A stretch of DNA of 63,800 bases. It comes from Pseudoselenomonas ruminantium. Lineage in GTDB: Bacteria; Bacillota; Negativicutes; Selenomonadales; Selenomonadaceae. Numbering within the stretch: position 1 is the first letter of the stretch; the number at the start of each line of letters is the position of its first letter. The translations under genes were made by a program, and so were the position numbers. Below the pieces are notes generated by a model. That model did not search any database and was not told the origin of the DNA. It was given only the letters and a program-made list of their open reading frames with translations. The DNA lies in assembly GCF_900104055.1 (NCBI RefSeq), contig NZ_FNJQ01000021.1, positions 1 through 63,800 of the forward strand, in the 5' to 3' direction. Shown one piece after another: positions 1 through 9,479 of this stretch.

Positions 1-162
1 TGAGTATTCCGCTCCGCAGAGCCAGGTCAATCTCCTATTGAGAGCCACCTGTTACGCTGCACGGAGCCGCCCCTAAAATTAAATCCAATACGCTCTAGAG
101 AGCCACTCAGTGTCGCGGTACAATGGACACGTGGAATGGTCCACGAATTCATTGTATAAGGA

Positions 163-1713
163 GTGTGGTTTTTCATGTCCAAGGAAAAAGAGATTCTTCA
201 TCGCTTTTTCAAAGGTGAGAGTCAGCGGTCTATTGCCGCTGTTCTCCGGGTATCCCGCAACACGGTGGCTAAAGTCGTCAAGGCTTGCCACGAGCATCCG
301 CTGGATGCGGCTGCTTTGGATGGTATGGATTTGGCAGCATTGCATCATCACCTCTTTCCTGCTGAAGCAGATTTGCCTGGTCAGGTTCAGCCAGACTATG
401 AATTCATTCATAAGGAGCTCTTGAAAAGCGGTGTAACGCTAAAACTCCTATGGGAAGAATATGCAGCAGACTGCCGGCAGGCTAATAAGCTATATTTCAT
501 GTATTCCCAATTTTGTAAGCGGTATCGTGATTTTGTCGACCATCACCACCTTACCATGCATATTCATCACAAGCCAGCTGAGCGGCTTATGGTAGATTGG
601 GCTGGTACTACGCTTAAGTTGTATAATCCTGAAACTGGTGCGGTTACGAAAGCGTACTTGTTTGTCGCCACCTTGCCGTTCAGCATGTATTGCTATGCAG
701 AGGCATGCCGTGATATGAAAGAACATTCGTGGATTCAGGCCCATATTCATCTCATGGAGTTTCTTGGCGGCAGCGCCAGATTACTCGTGTCAGATAATCT
801 CCGCACCGGTATCATTTCGCATCGAAAACATGAGGATCCCATTGCCAATCGCTCTTATCAAGAATTTGCAGACCATTACGGGATGGCATTGTTGCCAGCA
901 CGTGTGCTGGCTCCAAAGGATAAAGCTGCTGTTGAGGGAAGCGTCGGCCAAGTAACGACTCATATCATTGCCAAACTCCGCAATCGAAAGTTTTTCGACC
1001 TTTACGAGATGAATCAGGCAATTCAGGAGGAACTGTACCGGTTCAACGAAGCCCCCTTCCAGAAAAAAGATGGCTCACGCAGTTCTATATTCCATATGGA
1101 GGAGTGTCCATTTCTTCGTCCGTTACCGCAGTGCCCATATGAGTACGCAGACTGGAAAAAGGCAACGGTTCAACTCAACTACCATATCACGGTAGACCAT
1201 CAGAACTACTCAGTTCCTTACGAATATGTCCGCAAGCGTGTGGATGTGCGGCTTACCAGCCATGTTGTAGAGATTTATACAGAAGGGAGGCGGATCGCCA
1301 ATCACAAAAGAATCGTTGGCAAACGCGGACAGTATTCAACTGTGGAAGAACATATGCCGAAAAATCATCAGCTATACAGCCAATGGGATGGCAATCGCTT
1401 CCGTCGGTGGTCAGAAAAATGTGGCGAACATGTCCACACAGTCATCGAGCGGCTGCTGGCCAGCTACCGCGTAGAAGAACAAGCCTACAAGGGCTGCCTT
1501 GCTCTCCTGAAACTGTCAGATCAATACGGCATTCCACGATTGAATACTGCCTGTGAGCTTGCACTGCGGCAGGTTCCATCACCTCGCTATAAACTCATCC
1601 AAAACATCTTAGTGACTCAGCAGGATATCAAGATTGAGCAGCCTGCGGCGCATTCTCAGAATGCATTTGTCAGAGGAGCAGCTTATTACGGAGGTGAGTA
1701 CCATGGTAAATGA
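163..1713 (+). CDS. istA: IS21 transposase IstA
   Basis: DDE-type transposase of the IS21 family, 516 residues, the usual length. The N-terminus has a helix-turn-helix (GESQRSIAAVLRVSRNTVAK, about residues 18-37) for binding the terminal repeats. The integrase core shows the catalytic triad: Asp in MVDWAG, Asp in LVSDNLRTG and Glu in KDKAAVEGS. ATG at 163 is preceded by an AAGGAG at about 158. Its 3' end overlaps istB by 11 bases, the family arrangement that couples translation of the helper ATPase. No damage is seen. Confidence 0.93.
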   Translation: MWFFMSKEKEILHRFFKGESQRSIAAVLRVSRNTVAKVVKACHEHPLDAAALDGMDLAALHHHLFPAEADLPGQVQPDYEFIHKELLKSGVTLKLLWEEYAADCRQANKLYFMYSQFCKRYRDFVDHHHLTMHIHHKPAERLMVDWAGTTLKLYNPETGAVTKAYLFVATLPFSMYCYAEACRDMKEHSWIQAHIHLMEFLGGSARLLVSDNLRTGIISHRKHEDPIANRSYQEFADHYGMALLPARVLAPKDKAAVEGSVGQVTTHIIAKLRNRKFFDLYEMNQAIQEELYRFNEAPFQKKDGSRSSIFHMEECPFLRPLPQCPYEYADWKKATVQLNYHITVDHQNYSVPYEYVRKRVDVRLTSHVVEIYTEGRRIANHKRIVGKRGQYSTVEEHMPKNHQLYSQWDGNRFRRWSEKCGEHVHTVIERLLASYRVEEQAYKGCLALLKLSDQYGIPRLNTACELALRQVPSPRYKLIQNILVTQQDIKIEQPAAHSQNAFVRGAAYYGGEYHGK

Positions 1714-2452
1714 AACTGTCCGTAAGCTGCAGGAGATGCGTCTCTCTGTTATGGCAAAAACTTATATGGATCAGATGGAACATCCGGAGGAATTTGAATC
1801 CATGACATTCAATGAGCGCTTTTCACTCATTGTTGACCGTGAATCTGACGTTCGTTTGAATACCAAGCTGAAAAAGCTCATCACCAGTGCGAAATTCCCC
1901 AGCAACACAGCTGATATGGAAGATATCTTGTACTGGCCGGACCGTCACTTGGATCGGGACCTAATTCAGATGCTCCGTACCAATGCTTACATTGACAAAA
2001 AGCGGAATGTCATGTTTCTAGGACCGACTGGCAGCGGCAAGACGTTCCTAGCCAATGCGCTTGGAATCAACGCATGTCGTGATGGTTATAAAGTTCTCTA
2101 TTTGCGCCTGCCGGATTTCTTCGCAGAATATGCAGAAGCAGAAGCCAAAACAGCTCAATTGGATCTTATGAAAAAGTATCAGAAAATCAAAATGCTGATT
2201 CTCGATGAGTTTTTGCTAATCCCAATCAATGAGCTTCAGCAACGGATGCTTCTGGAACTTCTGGAGCGCCGCTGGGGGCAATCGGCCACAATCTTCTGCT
2301 CACAGTTTGACATTCCTGGCTGGCATAGCCAACTTGGCGGCGGAGCTGTGGCAGATGCCATCATGGACCGTATCATCCCTGGTTCTTATAAAATGAAACT
2401 GGAAGGCGATGTATCCATGCGGCAGCGTATGGCTGAAATGGAAGAAGCATAA
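1703..2452 (+). CDS. istB: IS21 helper ATPase IstB
   Basis: AAA+ ATPase of the DnaA/DnaC-like IstB family, 249 residues, which directs IstA to its target. The Walker A motif is GPTGSGKT and the Walker B is LILDEF. I chose ATG at 1703 because GGAGGTGA lies at 1690-1697 directly upstream; the frame is open further 5' (to 1634) but lacks a ribosome site there. The start overlaps the end of istA, as in other IS21 elements. The gene appears intact. Confidence 0.93.
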   Translation: MVNETVRKLQEMRLSVMAKTYMDQMEHPEEFESMTFNERFSLIVDRESDVRLNTKLKKLITSAKFPSNTADMEDILYWPDRHLDRDLIQMLRTNAYIDKKRNVMFLGPTGSGKTFLANALGINACRDGYKVLYLRLPDFFAEYAEAEAKTAQLDLMKKYQKIKMLILDEFLLIPINELQQRMLLELLERRWGQSATIFCSQFDIPGWHSQLGGGAVADAIMDRIIPGSYKMKLEGDVSMRQRMAEMEEA

Positions 2453-2690
2453 ACCATGGCGGAGTCATCCGTGTCCATCGGAGATGGATGGCTCTGTCTA
2501 TCATATCGGATGGCTAACGCCATCTATATTAAGTGGCTCTGAGAAGCATATTGATATGCTCTCAAGCGCCGCAGTATTCACCCGGCGATTACATGATCCG
2601 CCTTATTTCTCTTGTTATAAAGATTGTACCATAAAAAAGAAAATCAAGCAACTTTTCCCTATCCAATGGCTATACGGGATTACAACAATA

Positions 2691-2733
2691 ACACAAAGGA
2701 GCCGCCCTCAATAAGAGAGCGGCTCCTTTGTGT
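2691..2733. terminator. Perfect 15-bp hairpin downstream of the IS21 element
   Basis: ACACAAAGGAGCCGC (2691-2705) pairs perfectly with GCGGCTCCTTTGTGT (2719-2733) around a 13-base loop. It lies in the gene-free stretch 2453-2818, whose first 128 bases are the IS right end. The remainder shows no credible gene. It may be a bidirectional terminator; the T-tracts on either side are weak. Confidence 0.55.
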
Positions 2734-2818
2734 CTGATATGCGTACTCCATGCGTTATGGTGAGTCAAACGATAACGCTACTTAGCATGTTGCATATAGA
2801 AATGCGATACTCATTCGC

Positions 2819-3193
2819 TTATCCGAAATAATCCTGCATCAGCTTTGCCTTTAGCGTTTGCAAAGTTTCTATGCTTTGCTGAATAGACAATTTCGATTTG
2901 TCGGTGATGGCTACGAAGTCGGCGAATTGTCCAATATATCCACCAACATTGATTACGAATATTTAATCCGCCATATCGATCTTGCGTTTGTGCATATCAT
3001 CAAGCATTTCCTTAGTTTTGGTAAGGGTTCCTTCATCCATATTCTCCCAAACTTCAGAATCTCCAGAATGCCCAAAGAGGCCAACACTGCGAACAATATT
3101 GCCATCTAATGTAAGTCTCTTCTGTACTTCTATATATTCATTTTTAAATCGCGTGCTGCCGCATAGAGTAATTACCTTAAAATTCCCATGCAT
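2819..3193 (-). pseudogene. Chimeric pseudogene: nucleoside deoxyribosyltransferase-like head fused to HsdS tail
   Basis: On the minus strand the 76-codon ORF starting at 3193 reads VITLCGSTRFK, then FGHSGD and DDMHKRKIDMAD. These are hallmarks of a nucleoside 2-deoxyribosyltransferase-like family common in gut Firmicutes. A TAA at 2963-2965 then interrupts it. Translation continues in the same frame as IFVINVGGYIG, which is the expected next block of that family, and then switches at about 2927 into KSKLSIQQSIETLQTLKAKL, the conserved HsdS C-terminus. It ends with MQDYFG and a stop at 2819. So a recombination joined two genes in frame and one codon became nonsense. The head begins 11 bases after the gajB stop and would be co-transcribed with Gabija. 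Confidence 0.8.
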
Positions 3194-3204
3194 TATTTGA
3201 CCTC

Positions 3205-5019
3205 TTATCTATCCTTACCATATTTTGAATATAGTCGTTTCCAGTACCTTGACGGATAAAACTTTTCTCTCCGAGGACCATTTTTTGTATAAACAGTATA
3301 ATACTTTGAACGCATTAATACACAAACACGTTTTGCTCGGCTCACACAGACAAAGCATAAACGATTAGCCTCTGCTAATAATCTAGAATCATTTTTTGCA
3401 TAATATCTTGGAAAACGGTCTTCTTCCATTCCCATCATGACTATAGCTTCAAACTCCAGTCCTTTTGAACTGTGCCGTGTTGAAATAACAATTTGATTTT
3501 CTGGCTTTCCAATTTTAGAAAACTTATCTATTCCATATTCCTGATATTCACTACCAGACATTTCTTTCACCAAATTATCAATATTATCTTTTTCATCCTG
3601 AAAATACGTATTTTGTTCAAGATACTTATCAAAGCATAGTGCTTTCCTTACATAATCAAACCACTGTGTCAATGATTTTTCATAGACTTTGCTTCCCACA
3701 AGAATCTTATACAGACGTTCCCTGATAATCAATTTTTCTTCATCTGTCAAATATGTTGCGCCATTTACTGTTATCAAAGATATCCAAAAATCCCCTATAT
3801 CAGAAAACACGATATCTCTATCCCCTTCAATCCACGAAGCACAGTTCTCAACCCACTTAACAAAATCACTTCGATTAAATTGATGTTTTACAATATAGTA
3901 TGGAATATTCTCTTTCTGACATCTCAATGCAATACTATTACATTCCGAATTATTTTCAACTAGTACTGCTATCTCTTCATAGGGAATATGGTTTTCTACA
4001 AGTCCCGGAACAATTCTTTTAACAAAATATTCTATTTGGTCATCCAACTCTTCGCTTACTTCTATAAATTTGTAAACTGCATTTTCATTTTCTCTTGTTT
4101 TTGCAACATAACCACGCTGTTGATTTAACACAAGTTCTGATCCGTCAATAATGTCTTGGTTGCTTCTATAGTTATTTAATAAAGTTATTTTCTTAACATC
4201 AGGTCTGTCAGCTAGTTCAATTAAATAATCAGGAACTGCTCCCTGAAATCCATATATTGATTGATCCGGATCACCAACAGCAAAGAATTTAATTTTTGTT
4301 TTATCTATAAGCGCAAGAACCATTTCATGAAGTGGTCGCCCCAAATCCTGATATTCATCAATTAACAACCACGGATATTTTGCTGCTATACACTCTCTAA
4401 CATAAGGTTTTTCCTGCAGTAACTTTGTAGACTCTATAATAATTGTTTCATAATCAATGACACCGGCCTGATTTAAAAGTTTTTCATATTCGTCAGCTAT
4501 TATCTCTGCGATTTTATCTCTGTCAACACTAATATTACTTACTCCAGAAACACTTAGCATTCTTGTACAATTCATTCTCCCAATTTTAAAATATTTGTTA
4601 TCACACTCAACATTTTTCTTTGCTGTCTCAAATAATTGTGTTCTTTGTTTTTCTGAAGCAATTCTTATCGGCGTTGGGATATTTAATGAATATACATCAC
4701 TAAATTTGCCAAGTATCTCCGTGAGACAAAATGAATGTACAGTACCAAGAAATATGTTATTCCCCCTTACTAAGCCTAATTCTTTTAGTCTCTCTGTAAA
4801 TTCTCTTGCAGCCTCTCTACTATATGTTAAACATGCTAAACCACGAGGTTCAGCAATTACACTATTTAACAAATGCATGGCTTTTAAAGTCAATACAGTT
4901 GTTTTTCCACTTCCCGGACCAGCTAATACAACTGTATTACTTTGACTTTCAAAAGCAGCCTTCTGGTATTCATCTTTTTCAATTCTACTTAATTTTTCAA
5001 TATAGGTCGTCGTACTCAT
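3205..5019 (-). CDS. gajB: Gabija protein GajB, UvrD-like helicase
   Basis: Superfamily 1A helicase of 604 residues. Visible motifs in order: Q-motif region near the N-terminus, Walker A AGPGSGKT (about residues 33-40), Walker B LLIDEYQDLG, motif III GDPDQSIYGFQGA, motif V STRHSSKGLEFEA and motif VI CVSRAKRV. In Gabija defence GajB works with GajA in a large supramolecular complex that nicks phage DNA. The ATG overlaps the gajA stop by 4 bases (ATGA), so the two are translationally coupled. The gene is AT-rich like the rest of the island. It is somewhat longer than the founding GajB (about 500 residues). A generic UvrD helicase next to an OLD nuclease is the same thing by definition. Confidence 0.85.
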   Translation of the reverse strand: MSTTTYIEKLSRIEKDEYQKAAFESQSNTVVLAGPGSGKTTVLTLKAMHLLNSVIAEPRGLACLTYSREAAREFTERLKELGLVRGNNIFLGTVHSFCLTEILGKFSDVYSLNIPTPIRIASEKQRTQLFETAKKNVECDNKYFKIGRMNCTRMLSVSGVSNISVDRDKIAEIIADEYEKLLNQAGVIDYETIIIESTKLLQEKPYVRECIAAKYPWLLIDEYQDLGRPLHEMVLALIDKTKIKFFAVGDPDQSIYGFQGAVPDYLIELADRPDVKKITLLNNYRSNQDIIDGSELVLNQQRGYVAKTRENENAVYKFIEVSEELDDQIEYFVKRIVPGLVENHIPYEEIAVLVENNSECNSIALRCQKENIPYYIVKHQFNRSDFVKWVENCASWIEGDRDIVFSDIGDFWISLITVNGATYLTDEEKLIIRERLYKILVGSKVYEKSLTQWFDYVRKALCFDKYLEQNTYFQDEKDNIDNLVKEMSGSEYQEYGIDKFSKIGKPENQIVISTRHSSKGLEFEAIVMMGMEEDRFPRYYAKNDSRLLAEANRLCFVCVSRAKRVCVLMRSKYYTVYTKNGPRREKFYPSRYWKRLYSKYGKDR

Positions 5020-6986
5020 TCATCTACTTTCGTATAAATATATTCAATGGCATTCTTTACATAATCCGGACAGTTATCAGCAACACATTTTCCTGAGAAA
5101 ATCTGAGCAAATCTTCCCTTTCCAACACTCTGGTCTTCGATTCGTCTTAAGCAGAACTCATAATCTTGATTCCTCAATCTATTTTTAAAGTTATTCTGCT
5201 TTCGATTGCTTTCAACTAACTGATTAAAAGTGTCGGTAAAAGCTCTTTCACCATCTTCTGTAGACGTGCATTCCATCATGTCAACCTCAAACGTATATTT
5301 ACCAATAAAATATCCACGTTCTGAAAAATGTAAATCTAAATCAGTATTTTCCGGCACACTATCATTCAAAGCTTCAAACGTTTTAATGGCATTTTCCATT
5401 CCGAGTGATCCATATGTATCATTATCTTTTACATCTTTTTCCATTACATGATAGTTTCTAGTCGACTCCTCTCCATCCTCAGTATTTTCAATATAGAAAT
5501 CACCATCTGTTATAACAGAATACGGTATACTAAGAGACTTTAGCATCTTCATATACGGTTTGAAATTTGTACAATTAATATTACAAACTACTATTCCCTT
5601 CTCATCCAGCGGTTTGCCTATTAATTCAGCAAATTTAGGAATAATGTATTCTTCCGCAATACCTTCGACAAGTATCACGCCTTTTCCTAAAAATATTTCA
5701 CCACGTTTAACGTCGAGATAACGCTCAACGTCTAAAAATTCTCCGTCTATCATAGGCATACTTGCTGTAGAATGAGCAACTGTGCTCCCTGACTCTTGAT
5801 GCAAATGTACCAATGACTTAATTGGAGCTACCGAAGTAATATGCGTTGAATGTGTAGTCAAGAGAATAGGAAATCCGTTTCGATTAATAACATCTTTATA
5901 TATTAACCGCTGATAAACTGGATGAAGATGTGCTTCAGGCTCCTCGATGGCTAACAGAGTAACTGCATTATTTCCATGTCCATTGTCTGTCATAAATGTA
6001 TACAATGCAGCATAATTCTCTTCGCTTATGTCAGTTCTTAACACATAATTTCCGCCTGCATTTGGAATATAGCATTCACCTAATATTTCACTATTTTCCT
6101 TTGTTAACAGTTCCGAATATTCTATACCAGAAACAAAAGTTGGCACCGTTTTGTCCTTCAGCATCTGAAGAACCAGCGAAATATATAAAATATTATCTAG
6201 TCCCAAACTAGAATCTGATACAGAGCGATTTGCCATCAACATTTTCAGGGAGCCTAATACCCTTGTTGGGTCCACCTCCATAGCCTGTAACGAAATATCA
6301 TAGTCATGATTTCCAAGAATTTCCGAAAAACGTTCATTGATATGCATTGTCATATCATTGATTTCATCTAAGTTTAAAACACGATCGCCACATTCTTTAT
6401 ATTCACTTGCTATATTTTCAAGAACTTCTTTACTGATTTTATAATCATCAAGCATCTTTTTTACTGGAGATTTTTTGCTATTTCGTAAATCTACTTCTAC
6501 ATCTCTTAGTGCCTTAATAACTTTTATATTAAGATACTTTCTTTCTCTCGAACCAAATTTTCTCGACATATTATCACGCATATATACTTCATATTGGTAT
6601 TCTTTATTTCCAAAATCATCAATATGTGGAAAGAACTTATAGCTTAATAACAGGGCCTCATTTCCTTCGTCATCCAAAACAGTTGCATCAGATAACATTG
6701 TCATTACTGCAACATTTCTTCTGTAATTACTAATATAAATCTGAATTAAAATCTCCTGGTTGTTCTCCATAGGATTTTCAAGAGAATCATTAAAATCACT
6801 TTCAGACAGCATTCTATCTTCATCTGAAAGTGAAGGATCTAAAATCAGCTGCAAAGCTCTGATAAAATTAGTTTTACCAATATTATTCTCACCAACGATT
6901 ACTGACTTGTGCTGCAAATTAACATCTAAGTCCTTAAAGTTTCTATAATTCTTTATGACCACTCTAGATATATATAAACTGTCCAT
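5016..6986 (-). CDS. gajA: Gabija protein GajA, OLD-family ATPase/TOPRIM endonuclease
   Basis: Class 2 OLD protein of about 656 residues. The ABC-type ATPase half shows Walker A GENNIGKT (residues 32-39), a Walker B AIEEPEAHLHP and the switch His in LLTTHSTH. The C-terminal TOPRIM nuclease half shows the metal-binding Glu in VILVEGIAEE and the acidic VITDGDFY. In characterised Gabija systems GajA is a site-specific nickase held off by NTPs and released when phage replication drains nucleotides. Two ATGs are possible at 6992 and 6986. GAGGG at 6993-6997 abuts the first but sits 6 bases from the second, so I prefer 6986. It overlaps gajB by 4 bases. Confidence 0.88.
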   Translation of the reverse strand: MDSLYISRVVIKNYRNFKDLDVNLQHKSVIVGENNIGKTNFIRALQLILDPSLSDEDRMLSESDFNDSLENPMENNQEILIQIYISNYRRNVAVMTMLSDATVLDDEGNEALLLSYKFFPHIDDFGNKEYQYEVYMRDNMSRKFGSRERKYLNIKVIKALRDVEVDLRNSKKSPVKKMLDDYKISKEVLENIASEYKECGDRVLNLDEINDMTMHINERFSEILGNHDYDISLQAMEVDPTRVLGSLKMLMANRSVSDSSLGLDNILYISLVLQMLKDKTVPTFVSGIEYSELLTKENSEILGECYIPNAGGNYVLRTDISEENYAALYTFMTDNGHGNNAVTLLAIEEPEAHLHPVYQRLIYKDVINRNGFPILLTTHSTHITSVAPIKSLVHLHQESGSTVAHSTASMPMIDGEFLDVERYLDVKRGEIFLGKGVILVEGIAEEYIIPKFAELIGKPLDEKGIVVCNINCTNFKPYMKMLKSLSIPYSVITDGDFYIENTEDGEESTRNYHVMEKDVKDNDTYGSLGMENAIKTFEALNDSVPENTDLDLHFSERGYFIGKYTFEVDMMECTSTEDGERAFTDTFNQLVESNRKQNNFKNRLRNQDYEFCLRRIEDQSVGKGRFAQIFSGKCVADNCPDYVKNAIEYIYTKVDE

Positions 6987-7042
6987 TATCATCCCTCAAT
7001 TCGTCGTTATATTTAGGTTAAATATCTTCTTATGCGCATATA

Positions 7043-8061
7043 TTACACAATCAATTCACTCAATCCGCCATAGCATGTCACGCATGCGCTTTTTCTTGCT
7101 CTTATAAGCGCAACATAAAGCAGACACTTCTCTCCTGTTCTGAATTCCTCAAGAGAAATATCATCTTCAAAGTCTGCTCTTGTTCCAAAAGGAAGTACCT
7201 TTTTGTTTACTGCTACCGCAAAGACATGATCGAACTCAAGGCCCTTTACTCTATGCATGGTTGCAATTCTTACACCTCCAAGAGAGCGATCATCAGTCTT
7301 GTTTGCCTTGATTTCAAAGGACTTAATTCCAGCCCTCTGCAATCCTGCAATATAGTTATCAAGCAATTTGTGAGTTCTTGCTACGATACAGATATTTTTC
7401 TGCTCTACGCCAGTAGATTCCAATTCATGGATTCTTTTTACCAAGTAATCGAGTTCTTCCTCCGGAGTTGCAAACTCCTTAATCTCAGGTTTATCTCCAT
7501 GCGTAAGAGACTGTCATCCCTTACTGTTATCATAATCCTCATCTAAATCATCAAAAGAAACTCCATTAAGCAATCCAAATGCAAACTTACGGATTTCTTC
7601 TGTAGTTCTATAATTGATTCTCAAATAGCTACTTCTTCCACGGACATTGATTCCACATTTTGAAAGAACAGCCTTATTTCTATAGATTCTCTGATGTGAG
7701 TCACCAACAATGAAAATATCATTCTGGTGTTCATCTCCTGCAAGCGCTATGAGCAATCTATATGCACTTGGGCTAAGATCCTGACCTTCGTCCACGATAA
7801 TAGATGTATACTGGCCTGTAAGTTTTTTGTTTTCAAGAATCTTTCGACACTCATACATAGCAGTCTCTACGTCACGCTGCAGCTTTTCGTTCATGATATT
7901 TTGATATTCATCAAATACATCCCATATCTGCATACGAACTTTTCTATCGAGACGCACTCCTCTGCCAATTTTAGGAGCTTTGCAGTATGATACTTTGTCA
8001 TATACTTCCTGAGCTTGAACTACCTTAACCCACTCATCTTTATAGAAGTTTTCTACAAAGC
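7043..8061 (-). pseudogene. Broken UvrD-like helicase
   Basis: Two minus-strand segments are parts of one superfamily 1 helicase. The upstream one (to 7514) has SIIVDEGQDLS (Walker B), FIVGDSHQRIYR (motif III) and LRINYRT (motif IV). The downstream one (7444-7043) has IATMHRVKGLEFDHVF (motif V) and LYVALIRARKS (motif VI). They are in the same frame and separated only by a TGA at 7514-7516; readable sequence (QSLTHGDKPEIKEF) connects them. The N-terminal part with Walker A is gone: the reading frame runs back to about 8061 and there meets a recombinase fragment. It differs from gajB and is not its duplicate. Not expected to be functional. Confidence 0.8.
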
Positions 8062-8322
8062 TTAGGTCTCCAATGCCTTGACTATGGTGGACTGATAGTA
8101 TTTTAAGGTTCGTTCACTACAACCTTCTACCTTTTTAGCCGCAATAAACATTTCCACAAACTCATCATTGCTTGTCCCCGTATCATTATCTACCATACTA
8201 CCATCTGTGACTACTTTATTCGACAGGCATTCGGTCAATTTTTCACGGAGGCGCATCAACTGTGCATTATCCAAATAGGGAAGCATCCCCTGCACAATTT
8301 CGGTGATAAGGTAATCTTTCAT
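8062..8322 (-). pseudogene. N-terminal stub of an hsdS-associated tyrosine recombinase
   Basis: This 86-residue ORF (MKDYLITEIVQGMLPYLDNA and onward) matches the N-terminal helical domain of the phage-integrase-like recombinases that sit beside hsdS genes in phase-variable type I R-M loci of Firmicutes. The core-binding domain is recognisable (FVEMFIAAKKVEGCSERTLK, then YYQSTIVKAL). The whole catalytic domain (Arg..His-x-x-Arg..Tyr) is missing; the frame hits TAA at 8062-8064, where helicase sequence takes over. It has a Shine-Dalgarno (GGAAAAG) before ATG 8322 and lies just downstream of hsdS on the same strand. It is probably a deletion remnant; a short expressed peptide is possible but unlikely to act. 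Confidence 0.72.
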
Positions 8323-8384
8323 ATAGACTTTTCCTTTCCACCAACCTCCGGCACCTCTTAATCCGTTACAATCATGATATTCAA

Positions 8385-9479
8385 TTAGCCAAAATAATCT
8401 TGCATAAGTTTTGCCTTTAGCGTCTGTAACGTTTCAATACTCTGCTGAATAGCAAGTTTCGATTTGTCGGTGAGTTCGACAAAGGAAATATATTCGTTTT
8501 GAAGTTCACGAGGCGGTACTAACACTTTGAGGCTCTTAATAGCATCAAAGTTTAACCCTGCTTTTACAGCCGATTGATTTTTTGTATCAAATTGCCGTTT
8601 TCCTGCATCGCTTTCCATAAAATAAGAAACATATCCCGGATTGATTTCTTCTTTCTTCAATCGTATGCACGTGAGATGCTGATTGATGTATGCTCCGCGT
8701 TCTTCAAGCTCTTTAGATACAACTCCAGTTCTCCCTAAATCTGCCGTAATGCTTATAAGCAAGTCACCTTCACGAACCTTTGTCCGTTTCGCCTCAGCAT
8801 TGTCTGGTGGAGTCACATATTGCACATTTTCCAAGGTAATACGATTATTTTTCACATTCTTGATGGTAATGAATATCTCCCCGTTATCAGAGAAATATTT
8901 TGACCAGCCTCGTGAACCAGAGGTTAGAAATTCTATATATTCATCGAGAGTGTGCTCTGCCCATCCCATCGGATTTGTCACCGGGTCACCAAACATCTCA
9001 ACAAACCGTGATTTGACAATATCTTCCATCAAGGCCTGTTTTAGCTGATATTTACATATTAAAGCATCAACTCTATCTAAGATGTTAACTTTTTCCCGTT
9101 GTTCATCTAATGTGCAGATATGAATATCAGCGTCAGTAATATTCGATAGTTTTATATACTTAATAACTCCGCCGATAGCATCACTTCTAAGCCTCTCAAC
9201 ATACTTTTCCATAAATCTATACAGATATGGCACCAAAAGAACATTTTTGTCATTGCTTTCAATAATATATGTTCGTTGGTAGGCATTGAATTTACCATCA
9301 TAATATTTTACATTTAAGTCACCATTTCCTGCAACCAATACACATTCACAATCGTAATCATATCTATTAATTCTCAGACTATTAACAGAGCAAGTAAAAA
9401 AGGGATATTCCCCATTTTCATCAGCTGCATTGGCATCCAATTTGCCTGTTTTTACTGATACATAATCTCCTAAACGCAT
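8385..9479 (-). CDS. hsdS: Type I restriction-modification specificity subunit HsdS
   Basis: DNA-recognition subunit of a type I R-M complex, 364 residues. Two target-recognition domains (about 1-145 and 170-325) are each followed by a conserved helical spacer: one around KQALMEDIVKSRFVEMFGDP and one at the C-terminus, AIQQSIETLQTLKAKLMQDY. Together these give the pseudo-dyad layout of HsdS. It would dictate the sequence methylated by HsdM. AGGAG precedes ATG 9479. Base composition is AT-rich like gajAB and unlike hsdM, hinting at separate ancestry. A second HsdS C-terminal tail survives at 2819-2926. The length is near the low end for the family but both half-repeats are present. Confidence 0.9.
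   Translation of the reverse strand: MRLGDYVSVKTGKLDANAADENGEYPFFTCSVNSLRINRYDYDCECVLVAGNGDLNVKYYDGKFNAYQRTYIIESNDKNVLLVPYLYRFMEKYVERLRSDAIGGVIKYIKLSNITDADIHICTLDEQREKVNILDRVDALICKYQLKQALMEDIVKSRFVEMFGDPVTNPMGWAEHTLDEYIEFLTSGSRGWSKYFSDNGEIFITIKNVKNNRITLENVQYVTPPDNAEAKRTKVREGDLLISITADLGRTGVVSKELEERGAYINQHLTCIRLKKEEINPGYVSYFMESDAGKRQFDTKNQSAVKAGLNFDAIKSLKVLVPPRELQNEYISFVELTDKSKLAIQQSIETLQTLKAKLMQDYFG

Larger units (their letters stand above)
1..2580 (+). mobile_element. IS21-family insertion sequence
   Basis: The element carries istA and istB in the usual order and overlap. The first bases of the window (TGAGTATTCCGC) match, imperfectly and inverted, CCGCAGTATTCA at 2569-2580, which suggests the element starts at or very near base 1 and ends near 2580. 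Inside each end lie the multiple short terminal repeats typical of IS21 elements: AGAGCCA at 18-24, 41-47 and 99-105, and its complement TGGCTCT at 2489-2495 and 2534-2540. Both genes are open, so the element may be active. The target-site duplication cannot be checked because the left flank is outside the window. Confidence 0.85.
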
